Notes under the pieces: generated by a model
What the model saw: only the letters and a program-made list of their open reading frames with translations
Database searches by the model: none
Told to the model about the DNA's origin: nothing
Program-made: the position numbers and the translations under genes
DNA from: Austropuccinia psidii
Taxonomy: Eukaryota; Basidiomycota; Pucciniomycetes; Pucciniales; Sphaerophragmiaceae
Length of the DNA stretch: 64,000 bases
Direction: 5' to 3'
NCBI GenBank assembly: GCA_023105745.1
Contig: JALGQZ010000003.1
Location: 72,080,696-72,144,695 of the forward strand
Shown here: piece after piece, positions 12,749-22,342 of the stretch
Numbering within the stretch: the stretch's first letter is position 1
Layout: every line of letters starts with the position of its first letter

Positions 12749-14773
12749 TGTGAGCCTTTGAGATATGACCACATACCCAATAAGGTCACAAAAAGATTAA
12801 GAATAATTATACCTTTAATATAATTATACTAAAATTACTTAGAATAATTATACATTAAAATTAATTACTTAAATATACAAAAAATACCATAAATTAACAC
12901 AAAAATTGGTTTAACTTAAAAACCAATGAATAAAACATGTATAATAAATTATACCATTGGATTCCTCATGGAAAAATACACATATACCATTTTTATGGCA
13001 TATCTGTGAAGTCAATATTTAATGAATTATAAGGTATAATACCTTATAAAAACCATAAAATCCTATTTATCTCAGAAACCAATGAAACAACATGTGAAAT
13101 AAATTGTACCAGTGGATTCCCCATAAAAATCCACACATAAAACAATTAATAAGCTAATTCTCAAAGTCAATACTTAAGGAATTATCCTGAATATATGCAC
13201 TTTTTTGGTCAACGCATATATTCAAGGATCATAGCTAATATCTTCTAAACTATACATGATAGAATGATGAACCAAAAATAAAGTTACCACGTAATTACTG
13301 TAAGAACACAGATATGAACTTTATTTTACAAATTATAAACAAGGTTAAAACCTATGATGAAATATTGATAAAAATCAACAGAGCTGTTGACCACTTTGTT
13401 GTGAAAGTGATCCAAACTTAAAAAAAAGTATACAGTTGGATTCTACTAGTTCATTCGTGAAGAATGATGTAATTTTTATTATTAAATTCAGAGTATAACC
13501 CCCTGAAATCAAGGTTTGAAGTTTAAAATATTGAATTTCGACAGAAAAGATGAGTTACAAGAAAACTCATCAAAGTTAGAGTTTTGATGATGTAATGATA
13601 AGCTCTTGGCAGAATAATACGGTTTTGCCAGGCTATCAGAATTCACTCTCTGAATTGCTGTAACGTGTAAATCTTAAAAGTTATTGAAGATCAAAGTTTG
13701 AGCTTAAATTGAGCAGTTATGATCACCTACTGTAACCTTAAATTAAGCTTAACAGTCACAAGAGTGATGAAATTGGTGAATACTATTAGTTTATGATTAA
13801 AACTAATAAAATCCACGAAATTTGGGGTTCTTCCAAGCCTCTGATGTCATCAAACTTAAAGTTACAGTGATAACTTTAAATAATGGTGCAATAATGATGT
13901 AAGATGGTTTGATCATGATGTAATCACCCTCAAACCTTAAAATATTGATCAATTCCAGTGGATATGATCAGTACACGTCTACTAGAAGCCTGTTGGACTC
14001 TAGGAGGGAGGTATTTACTATAAATAGAGCTCTTTTTACTCTATTTTCCCCTCAGACGCATCAAAAACATTAAATCAATTAAATCAAAAGGTAATTTTCT
14101 TTATTCTTTATATATAAAAGCATTATATTATTAAAGACCAAAGACCACCTTGCTATAATCATCTATTTTGACGTGATTAAATCATTTATTTAATTGTTTT
14201 TGTTAAAAATCTCTCTAAAACTCATTTCCACGTAAAAATCCAGAATAATTTGTAATTTTCTTTATTTTTATTGTAAATACAATTTGAAAAAGTTGTATTT
14301 ATATTTTTTGGCGTAAAATACTTCAAAATTATTATATTAAGTGTTAAAAGTAGGTTATTCTCTCTTATTATAATAATTTCTCTATTATTACTCTCTTAAT
14401 AACTCTTTAATTAATATAAATAGTATTTATATTAATTCATAACTTTAATATTAGTAATATTATTGTTATTAATTGTTTTTTATTAATAAAAAACAATTTT
14501 TTACGCCTTTATTATTTGTTGGTAACAATAATAAAGAGCTTTTTAATATATTAATTATTTTATATTAATATATTTATTTATTATATTATATTTTCATAAT
14601 ATAAATTATATTATTATATTTATTTAATAATATAATTATTTTACGCCATAATAATAATAATTATTTATTATTATTATATTTTTAATCTTATTTACTCAAT
14701 TTATAAGGACATTCAGAGTACAATAAGTAATAAATTAGTAATTTTACTTATTGTTTCATAGTCAAACCTTACA
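12749..14773 (+). repeat. A1 5' LTR
   Basis: It starts TGTGAGCCTTTGAGATATGA and ends CAAACCTTACA, and is nearly identical to the 3' LTR at 18038-20061. It contains a TATA box (14019-14026) and long AT-rich tracts in its last 500 bp. Confidence 0.95.
14019..14026 (+). promoter_or_regulatory. Candidate TATA box of the A1 LTR promoter
   Basis: TATAAATA lies in a GC-richer block (ggagggaggtatttac..tagagctctttttactc) inside the LTR. The surrounding block is kept in every A LTR here, including the decayed ones (TACAAATA at 27958; the A2 3' LTR has TATTTGTAG instead). The identical box in the 3' LTR is at 19307-19314. The start site would fall some 25-35 bases downstream, in the pyrimidine-rich run leading to CCTCAGACGCATC; this is inference. 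Confidence 0.55.
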
Positions 14774-14800
14774 TTTGGGGGCCTGGCCGTGATATTTACT
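14774..14800 (+). other. Post-LTR motif of A1 (primer-binding region)
   Basis: TTTGGGGGCCTGGCCGTGAT directly follows the 5' LTR. Versions with few changes follow the 5' LTRs of B1, B2, C1 and the left-edge element. The position is that of a primer-binding site, but the word does not begin with the usual TGG and I could not match it to a tRNA 3' end. Self-priming or priming from an internal tRNA site are alternatives. Confidence 0.45.
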
Positions 14801-15212
14801 TAAAAGACCTTTAAAAAGATTCTATTTGGGTTTATCCAATAATAAATTATATTTATAATCATAAATTATATAATAATTTTATATTTTATTGATTTTAAAA
14901 GCTATTGAGGCATTTGGAAAGCAATTGTACTGTCTTACACGTGGTTTTTCACATCCTTAGACTTGCAAGAACTTTCTTTGAGTGACTCTAGTGATTAAAA
15001 AAGATATTTTATAAATTAAAAATAATTTTATTATAATTTAATTTTATAAGAATCATATTCTTTTTTATTTTATTCTTTAAAAAATAAAAAATACATAAAA
15101 AATATTAAAAAATATTAAAAACCAATAAAAAAAGTTATTTTTATTCATTTTTTATTCATTTCTTTATTTTATTTCAATTTTTTAAGATATAAAGCAATTT
15201 CTACGTGGAAAA

Positions 15213-15446
15213 TTGCCATATCTTGCCAAAAATAACACTTCTTATATAAAGACTTATATTTATTTGTCTTTTTTAGTGTTTGAAGATAACCCAACAGAAG
15301 ATAACCAAGCTACTGTTGAGAGGTTGGTGGAAGAAACTTGTCAAAGTTCTCCAACACCAGTTATCACCAAAAGAAAGAAAGCTAAGAAATTAGACTTTCC
15401 AGGACCCACCATTCAAGACTCTGAAGGTGAGCACCTCTTTTTATAA
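15213..15446 (+). CDS. A1 short leading ORF (candidate first exon)
   Basis: This is a 77-codon ORF. Its second half (VERLVEETCQSSPTPVITK, then KKAKKLDFPGPT) is matched by A2 at 30121-30258, so it is conserved within the family. A good donor, GAAG/GTGAGC, lies at 15427, and an acceptor, CTACCAG, ends at 15513. Removing this 87-nt intron would join the exon to the ORF1 frame, which then stops after about 49 codons. If unspliced, translation could restart at the ATG at 15503. I recognise no domain. Splicing is predicted, not shown. Confidence 0.45.
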   Translation: MPYLAKNNTSYIKTYIYLSFLVFEDNPTEDNQATVERLVEETCQSSPTPVITKRKKAKKLDFPGPTIQDSEGEHLFL

Positions 15447-15502
15447 TTGCCATAAAAGAATTTTTATTCTAAAATACTTTTATTTTTTCTTATTCTTTAA
15501 TT

Positions 15503-16429
15503 ATGACTACCAGAAGAGGTTCCCAATACTCCATCCAATCAGATGGAGCTGGACTCAGAGGTAGAATTGATCCCTCAAAAGGGAAAAGAAAGGGCAATAT
15601 CCCCAGTGGAACAGAATCCACACAAGGAAGTGCCTTATCCCAAAGGCAAGTCCCAGAAATGCCCATGATATCTGAGCCTGAATTAGAACTAAGTATGAGT
15701 AACTCAAACAGGTACAAATCACATTCAGAGGGCTCAAATAGACATCTACATGAGCCAGTACAAGCAGTATTGCACAGTGTACAAGGACAAAGATTGGGAA
15801 ATGTTGCCTCAAATACACCAAGGAGTGATGAACTCCTGGCACATCCTGAAAAAGTTCCTCAAAGAGGAGGAGATAGTGAAATACTCCAATGGATGGAATC
15901 CACTGTCATCCAAACCTCAAATCAAAAAAATCAAGGATTACCATGCCAAAAAGAGGGAGGCAACCAAGGAAGAAGCCCCAGTAGCTTCTACCAGCAAGCC
16001 CCAAGCCAACCCACTTCCCCAAGAAGGGAAGAAGAACAAGAAAAAGCATTGGAGGAAACCATATTCCCCAAGCTACAGAATCCCAAGAATCCAAAAGGAT
16101 GCCATGGACAATGTTTTCAACATGGCCAGAACCTTGATGGAATTCAAGGACAAGGAAGAGCAAAGAATGAGACAACCTCATTTCCCAAAGAAATAACCTT
16201 GTCCAAAGATGTTGTAAATACTTTAACAGAAATTAAAAATAGTATATTACCTCTAAAAGAAATTAAAGACAGTTTATTATCACTACAAGAAATAAATAAC
16301 AATTTATCTTCTTTAACAAAAATTGTTGTGCAAAACAAGAAAGAAATTGACAACATTAAGTTTATTGTTGAAAATAATAAACCAAAGAATTTAAAAGCTA
16401 TAAGACAGACAAAAATTGCCATATCTTAA
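15503..16429 (+). CDS. A1 ORF2 (N-terminal part of the gag polyprotein)
   Basis: This 308-codon ORF opens MTTRRGSQYSIQSDG, a start also kept in A2 (30320) with few changes. The middle reads through ORF1 in a different frame and gives a Gln/Ser/Pro-rich sequence with GCHGQCFQHGQN. The C-terminal 90 residues form a repetitive, probably coiled-coil region rich in Leu, Ile, Lys and Asn (EIKNSILPLKEIKDSLLSLQ). The equivalent B region (EMISDI.DGIPNL..) has similar character. It ends just after the deletion junction, so the gag core is missing. It overlaps the upstream extension of the integrase frame by 49 nt. Confidence 0.6.
   Translation: MTTRRGSQYSIQSDGAGLRGRIDPSKGKRKGNIPSGTESTQGSALSQRQVPEMPMISEPELELSMSNSNRYKSHSEGSNRHLHEPVQAVLHSVQGQRLGNVASNTPRSDELLAHPEKVPQRGGDSEILQWMESTVIQTSNQKNQGLPCQKEGGNQGRSPSSFYQQAPSQPTSPRREEEQEKALEETIFPKLQNPKNPKGCHGQCFQHGQNLDGIQGQGRAKNETTSFPKEITLSKDVVNTLTEIKNSILPLKEIKDSLLSLQEINNNLSSLTKIVVQNKKEIDNIKFIVENNKPKNLKAIRQTKIAIS
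15750..16196 (+). CDS. A1 ORF1 (conserved basic protein, overlaps ORF2)
   Basis: This 148-codon ORF lies entirely inside ORF2 in another frame. Residues 15-60 carry DWEMLP, QGVMNSW, FLKEEE and NGWNPLSSKP. Residues 75-105 are Lys/Pro-rich (GKKNKKKHWRKPYSP). Residues 107-140 contain YRIPRIQKDAMDNVFNMA and RTLMEF, likely a helix. These blocks recur in B1 (26175-26519), B2 (in the frame opposite 58075-58431) and C1, and are better kept than the ORF2 frame at the same place. Function is unknown. It may be an independent accessory protein or a gag N-terminus reached by frameshifting. Confidence 0.65.
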   Translation: MSQYKQYCTVYKDKDWEMLPQIHQGVMNSWHILKKFLKEEEIVKYSNGWNPLSSKPQIKKIKDYHAKKREATKEEAPVASTSKPQANPLPQEGKKNKKKHWRKPYSPSYRIPRIQKDAMDNVFNMARTLMEFKDKEEQRMRQPHFPKK

Positions 16430-16440
16430 GCCAACTTCTA

Positions 16441-17919
16441 ATGAAAGACTGCAAAGATCCATCACTTTCATCAAAACTAGATGAAATATGGAAAAAGGCA
16501 TATGATGAAGGAAGATTTCACCTCCTTGATGGAATCCTTTACCATAGAACAAAACATACATGTGTTATGGCCTTAACAGACAGAACACTAATAAACACCA
16601 TTTTACATGAGTGTCATGATAGTGTTGCATCTGGACATCTCTCAGAAGATAGGACACTAGAGAGGGTGAAAACCTGTTCTTGGTGGCCAAATTGGAAGAA
16701 AGATGTTGCAGAGTACTGCCAGACCTGTGACAGATGTCAAAAAGCCAACAGAGCCACAGGAAAGAAATTTGGAATGATGATCCAAATCCAAGAACCAAAA
16801 TCCCCATGGGAAATAGTTCATATGGATTGGGTAACAGCCTTACCTCCAGGAGGAGACAGGAGTTATAATGCATGCCTAGTGCTAGTTGACAGATACAGCA
16901 AAACTCCCATGTTCTTACCATGTCATAAAGATGACACAGCTATGGATACAGCCATAATGATATGGAATAAAGTCATTAGCCATACAGGCTTATTCCAAAA
17001 TATTATAAGTGACAGAGACCCAAAGTTCACTTCAGCATTATGGACAAATCTCCATAACCTGTTTGGGACAAAGTTATCATTCTCAACAGCTTATCATCCT
17101 CAAACTGATGGTTTAGCAGAAAGAATGATACAGACCCTAGAGGATATGATCAGAAGATTCTGTGCTTATGGGCTAGAACTCAAAGATTCTGATGGTTTTA
17201 CCCATGATTGGTGTACACTAATACCAGCACTTGAATTGGCATATAAGACATCAATCCATTCTTCTACTGGCAAAACACCAGCAATGCTAGAGAAAGGTTG
17301 GAATCCAAGACTTCCTTATGATACCCTCAAAAAGGACTTAGTGGATATACATCCAACAGCAAGCAGCTTCAAGATAATGCTTGACAAAGCAAGACACCAT
17401 GCAAACAGATGCATGCAAGATTCTTTTAAATATGCAAAAGAAAGATGGGATAAAAGTCATAAGCCACCTGATTTCAAAATAGGGGACTTGGTTTTAGTAT
17501 CAACCCTTAATTTCAATAACATAAAAGGCCCAAAGAAATTGAAAGATTCCTTTGCAGGACCATTTATGATAAAAGCACTTCATGGACCCAATGCTGTGCA
17601 ATTGGAACTCACAGGTGAACTAATGAACAAACACTCAACTTTCCCTGTAAGTCTGATAAAACCTTACAGTTCAAGTGACAAAGAGTTATTTCCACTAAGA
17701 AATAAACCCCCACTTGAGATTCCCCCCTTGGAAGAAGGAGAGGAAAAGAAAATAGTAAAAGTCCTTAAAGAAAGAAGGACAAGAAACAAAAAAGAAAGAG
17801 AATACCTTGTAAGGTATAGAAATTCAACTCAAGAAGATGAATGGCTACTTGAGAAAGATATAACAAATGCTGATAAACTACTAAGAAGGTTCAGACATGA
17901 AAGAAAACCTGAAAAATAA
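16441..17919 (+). CDS. A1 integrase with C-terminal chromodomain, intact ORF
   Basis: 492 codons. The zinc-binding HHCC domain uses H59, H66, C96 and C99. The catalytic core has D129 (HMDW), D191 (ISDRDPKF) and E227 (GLAERM), which is exact D-D35-E spacing. A GPF-type region (KLKDSFAGPFMIKALHG) lies at 367-390. A chromodomain covers about 437-486 (EREYLVRY, EDEWLLEKDI). It inserts element cDNA into the genome, and the chromodomain is expected to steer it to modified histones (family knowledge). The frame is open back to 16381, so the ATG at 16441 may be internal to a longer product; upstream RT and RNase H are deleted. No stops or frameshifts are present, unlike B1, B2 and A2. Confidence 0.9.
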   Translation: MKDCKDPSLSSKLDEIWKKAYDEGRFHLLDGILYHRTKHTCVMALTDRTLINTILHECHDSVASGHLSEDRTLERVKTCSWWPNWKKDVAEYCQTCDRCQKANRATGKKFGMMIQIQEPKSPWEIVHMDWVTALPPGGDRSYNACLVLVDRYSKTPMFLPCHKDDTAMDTAIMIWNKVISHTGLFQNIISDRDPKFTSALWTNLHNLFGTKLSFSTAYHPQTDGLAERMIQTLEDMIRRFCAYGLELKDSDGFTHDWCTLIPALELAYKTSIHSSTGKTPAMLEKGWNPRLPYDTLKKDLVDIHPTASSFKIMLDKARHHANRCMQDSFKYAKERWDKSHKPPDFKIGDLVLVSTLNFNNIKGPKKLKDSFAGPFMIKALHGPNAVQLELTGELMNKHSTFPVSLIKPYSSSDKELFPLRNKPPLEIPPLEEGEEKKIVKVLKERRTRNKKEREYLVRYRNSTQEDEWLLEKDITNADKLLRRFRHERKPEK

Positions 17920-18025
17920 AAAAGTTAAGCATTATTGAGCTTCAAGACTAACAAAGTCTATTGAAGAGGTAGGACAGTGGATGATACCCTTATCATACAT
18001 ATCAGATTGTGGTACAATCTTTTTT

Positions 18026-18037
18026 GGTGGTAGGGAA
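18026..18037 (+). other. A1 polypurine tract
   Basis: GGTGGTAGGGAA directly abuts the 3' LTR start at 18038. It is purine-rich apart from two Ts and is in the right place for plus-strand DNA priming. B elements have related tracts ending GGGAA. Confidence 0.65.
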
Positions 18038-20061
18038 TGTGAGCCTTTGAGATATGACCACATACCCAATAAGGTCACAAAAAGATTAAGAATAATTATA
18101 CCTTTAATATAATTATACTAAAATTACTTAGAATAATTATACATTAAAATTAATTACTTAAATATACAAAAAATACCATAAATTAACACAAAAATTGGTT
18201 TAACTTAAAAACCAATGAATAAAACATGTAAAATAAATTATACCATTGGATTCCTCATGGAAAAATACACATATCCCATTTTTATGGCATATCTGTGAAG
18301 TCAATATTTAATGAATTATAAGGTATAATACCTTATAAAAACCATAAAATCCTATTTATCTCAGAAACCAATGAAACAACATGTGAAATAAATTGTACCA
18401 GTGGATTCCCCATAAAAGTCCACACATAAAACAATTAATAAGCTAATTCTCAAAGTCAATACTTAAGGAATTATCCTGAATATATGCACTTTTTTGGTCA
18501 ACGCATATATTCAAGGATCATAGCTAATATCTTCTAAACTATACATGATAGAATGATGAACCAAAAATAAAGTTACCACGTAATTACTGTAAGAACACAG
18601 ATATGAACTTTATTTTACAAATTATAAACAAGGTTAAAACCTATGATGAAATATTGATAAAAATCAATAGAGCTGTTGACCACTTTGTTGTGAAAGTGAT
18701 CCAAACTTAAAAAAAGTATACAGTTGGATTCTAATAGTTCATTCGTGAAGAATGATGTAATTTTTATTATTAAATTCAGGGTATAACCCCCTGAAATCAA
18801 GGTTTGAAGTTTAAAATATTGAATTTCGACAGAAAAGATGAGTTACAAGAAAAATCATCAAAATTAGAGTTTTGATGATGTAATGATAAGCTCTTGGCAG
18901 AATAATACGGTTATTCCAGGCTATCAGAATTCACTCTCTGAATTGCTGTAACATGTAAATCTTAAAAGTTATTGAAGATCAAAGTTTGAGCTTAAATTGA
19001 GCAGTTATGATCACCTACTGTAACCTTAAATTAAGTTTAACAGTCACAAGAGTGATAGAATTGGTGAATACTATTAGTTTATGATTAAAACTAATAAAAT
19101 CCACGAAATTTGGGGTTCTGCCAAGCCTCTGATGTCATCAAACTTAAAGTTACAGTGATAACTTTAAATAATGGTGCAATAATGATGTAAGATGGTTTGA
19201 TCATGATGTAATCACCCTCAAACCTTAAAATATTGATCAATTCCAGTGGATATGATCAGTACACGTCTACTAGAAGCCTGTTGGACTCTAGGAGGGAGGT
19301 ATTTACTATAAATAGAGCTCTTTTTACTCTATTTTCCCCTCAGACGCATCAAAAACATTAAATCAATTAAATCAAAAGGTAATTTTCTTTATTCTTTATA
19401 TATAAAAGCATTATATTATTAAAGACCAAAGACCACCTTGCTATAATCATCTATTTTGACGTGATTAAATCATTTATTTAATTGTTTTTGTTAAAAATCT
19501 CTCTAAAACTCATTTCCACGTAAAAATCCAGAATAATTTGTAATTTTCTTTATTTTTATTGTAAATACAATTTGAAAAAGTTGTATTTATATTTTTTGGC
19601 GTAAAATACTTCAAAATTATTATATTAAGTGTTAAAAGTAGGTTATTCTCTCTTATTATAATAATTTCTCTATTATTACTCTCTTAATAACTCTTTAATT
19701 AATATAAATAGTATTTATATTAATTCATAACTTTAATATTAGTAATATTATTGTTATTAATTGTTTTTTATTAATAAAAAACAATTTTTTACGCCTTTAT
19801 TATTTGTTGGTAACAATAATAAAGAGCTTTTTAATATATTAATTATTTTATATTAATATATTTATTTATTATATTATATTTTCATAATATAAATTATATT
19901 ATTATATTTATTTAATAATATAATTATTTTACGCCATAATAATAATAATTATTTATTATTATTATATTTTTAATCTTATTTACTCAATTTATAAGGACAT
20001 TCAGAGTACAATAAGTAATAAATTAGTAATTTTACTTATTGTTTCATAGTCAAACCTTACA
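18038..20061 (+). repeat. A1 3' LTR
   Basis: This 2,024-bp LTR is nearly identical to the 5' LTR and one A shorter in a run near 18710. It ends CAAACCTTACA and is followed by the target copy gatga. The TATA box copy is at 19307-19314. Confidence 0.95.
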
Positions 20062-20880
20062 GATGAGCTTTTGCATGAATTTTGACACCTCACGCCTGTC
20101 AGCAAGGACTTTGGGGGTCTGGCTCCAACTTAGAGCTAGAGTTCTTTTTCCCCCCCAATTTTAATCTTTCCAATTTATTTTTTTCTTTAATTGCTCATCA
20201 TGTATTATACTTGTAATTTACATATGTAATTTAAGTGAATTGTACAGTACAATACAGTAATAATTGATATCTCATATGTAAATCAAAGTTCACTTATGTA
20301 ATACACATGCACATTTTGACATTTCAATTGAATTCAATTGAAAATACTTCAATTCCTCATAACTTCTAAACTAAACACAACACCTCAATTTTGACACAAA
20401 ATTTGATGGTTAACACCACATGTGATGTGAATTAAATTAAACTTTTGAGGATTTTCAATTTTTCCATTGAAAATATGGAAAACTTAATTAAGCTTATTTA
20501 GAGTTGAGTTACAAAGATTTCACTCAGAGCTGGCCCCACCTAAGTTTTTATAAGAAATCAAATGGTGAAATAAATTTTATATGTTTATTTCTTGGATAAA
20601 AAGTTATAATTTATTTTATATGAATTTTTACCAAAAATATTTTAATTTCATAATTTTTATTCAAAATTTATTTTTACTTAATTTTTACAAGTAAAAATGA
20701 TTTTTCATAATTTTAAATTGTATTGTAATTTTATTTTTAAATTATAATTGAATTTTGATTTTTAAATATAAATTTTTATTTATATTTTTATTTTTATAAT
20801 AAATTTATTTGATTTATATTTGTATTTTAATTTATCATTTGTGGTCTTTTGGGTATATAAAAATACCTCTAAGGCTCACA

Positions 20881-20901
20881 TTCCCTGCCCCTAAAAAAAA
20901 G
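20881..20901 (-). other. B1 polypurine tract
   Basis: On the minus strand this reads CTTTTTTTTAGGGGCAGGGAA, directly next to the TGTGAGCC start of the 3' LTR. B2 has the same tract (TTTTTTTTAGGGGGAGGGAA) at 40712-40732. Confidence 0.7.
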
Positions 20902-20920
20902 AATATTACTTTGTAATATT

Positions 20921-22342
20921 GTTATTTCTATTATTTCTGAACCTTCTGAGAAGTTTAATAGCTTCAGGTATGTCCTTTTCTGCCAACCATTCATCTTCAC
21001 AAGCTGGGTCACTGTACCTAACAAGTTATTCCCTTACTTTGTTGGTTCTCAACTTTCTTTCTTTGAGAACTTTGGTAATTTTCTTACTACCAGATTGCTA
21101 AACAGGAGGTATAGCTTGTGGAATTTCATTCCTCAAGGGGGATTTTTCAGCATCACTAGATTTATATGACTTTATCAAGCTCACTGGAAATGTAGGATGC
21201 TTATTGCTACGTTCTTTAGATAACTCTACTTCAACAGCATTTTCTCCATGGAGGGTCTTAATAACAAAAGGTCCTGCAAAGGAGTCTTTCAGCTTTTTAC
21301 ATCCTTTGATGTTATTGAAGTTAGTGGTGGATACAAGAGCTAACTCCCCCACTTTGAAATCTGGATTTGCATGTGATTTATCCCATTTCTCCTTAGCATA
21401 TTCAAAAGAGTCCTCCATGCACCTTACTGCATGCTTTCTAGCTTTGTCTAGCATTTCCTTGAAGCTAGAAGCTGTGGGATGTGATTCAATCAAATCTTTC
21501 CTTGAGAAATCTTGGGGTAATTTGGGGTTCCATCCTTTTTCTAGGATAGCAGGAGTTTGATTGGTACTGGAATCAATTGATGTTTTATATTCTAATTCCA
21601 GTGCTGGCCACAGAGTACACCAATCATGGGTAAATCCATCACAATCTTTGAATTCAAGGCCATATGCACAAAATCCTCTCACCATTTCCTCTAAAGTTTG
21701 GATCATCCTTTCAGCCAGACCATCAGTTTGTGGGTGGTAGGCTGTAGAGAAAGACAGCTTAGTGCCAAATAATTGTTGAAGATTTGTCCATAGTTCTGGA
21801 GTGAATTTGGGATCACTATCACTAATGATATTTGTAAATATTCCAGTCCATGACACTACTCTATTCCATATCAGAAGAGCTGTATGCATGGCTGTATCAT
21901 CCTTGTGACATGGTAAAAGGATTAGAGTTTCACTGAATCTGTCCACAATCACTAGGAAAGCATTATAACTTCTGTCACCTCCTGGTGGTAGGCCAGTTAC
22001 CAAATCCATATGGACAATTTCCCAAGGTCCGCTTGGTTCTTGTATTTTTATCATATTTCCAACTCTCTTTCCAGTGGATTTACTTTCTTTTTGACATGTG
22101 TCACAGGTTTTTCAATACTCTTCAACATCTTTCTGCCACATTGGCCACCATATACAGGTGCTTACCTCTTCTTTTGTTCTGTCTTCAGACAGATGTCCTG
22201 AAAAGAGGGTTTCATGGCATTCTTTCAGTACAAGATTGATTAATGACCTGTCCACAACTGTCATGACACATGTGTGCTTGTTCCTGTGAAAAATTATACC
22301 ATCCAGTAGGTGAAATCTTCCTTTATCACAAGGTTTTTCCAT
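20921..22342 (-). pseudogene. B1 integrase and chromodomain, inactivated
   Basis: The frame from 22342 holds the zinc-binding part (ECHETLFSGH), broken by a stop after KDVEEY (22112). The catalytic core (22054-21098) has HMDLVTGLPPGG, SDSDPKFTP (the family usually has SDRDPKF) and GLAERMIQTLEEM, then the GPF region. A stop at 21098 separates it from the chromodomain, which itself carries a stop in VRE*LVRY near 21033. The chromodomain ends about 20921, just before the polypurine tract. All pieces share one frame, so nonsense changes rather than indels dominate here. Confidence 0.85.

Larger units (their letters stand above)
12749..20061 (+). mobile_element. Element A1: young LTR element keeping integrase but lacking gag core, PR, RT and RNase H
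   Basis: Two LTRs (2,025 and 2,024 bp) flank a 3,264-bp internal region. The 5-bp target duplication gatga is at 12744-12748 and 20062-20066. By eye the LTRs differ by about 15 substitutions and one A in a homopolymer, under 1%, so the insertion is recent. The internal region runs from the leading ORF and ORF1/ORF2 straight into an integrase-chromodomain ORF. Compared with A2, about 3 kb (gag core to RNase H) is missing, with the junction near 16385-16400. It therefore looks non-autonomous and presumably used proteins from another copy. Confidence 0.9.
11743..20880 (-). repeat. B1 3' LTR, split by element A1
   Basis: The left part, 11743-12748, begins TGTAAGGTGTGGATATGAAA. The right part, 20062-20880, ends CTCTAAGGCTCACA. 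Removing A1 and one gatga copy gives a 1,820-bp B LTR, and the join reads agtgatgagctttt. Uninterrupted B LTRs have nearly the same sequence at this point (29331 and 60131: agtgatgaac.ttt). The sense-strand LTR ORF is at 12207-12440. Confidence 0.9.

Noticed and set aside
14280..14700. Very AT-rich tracts at the LTR ends as possible replication origins
   Set aside because: They are part of every A LTR; AT-richness alone is not evidence of an origin.
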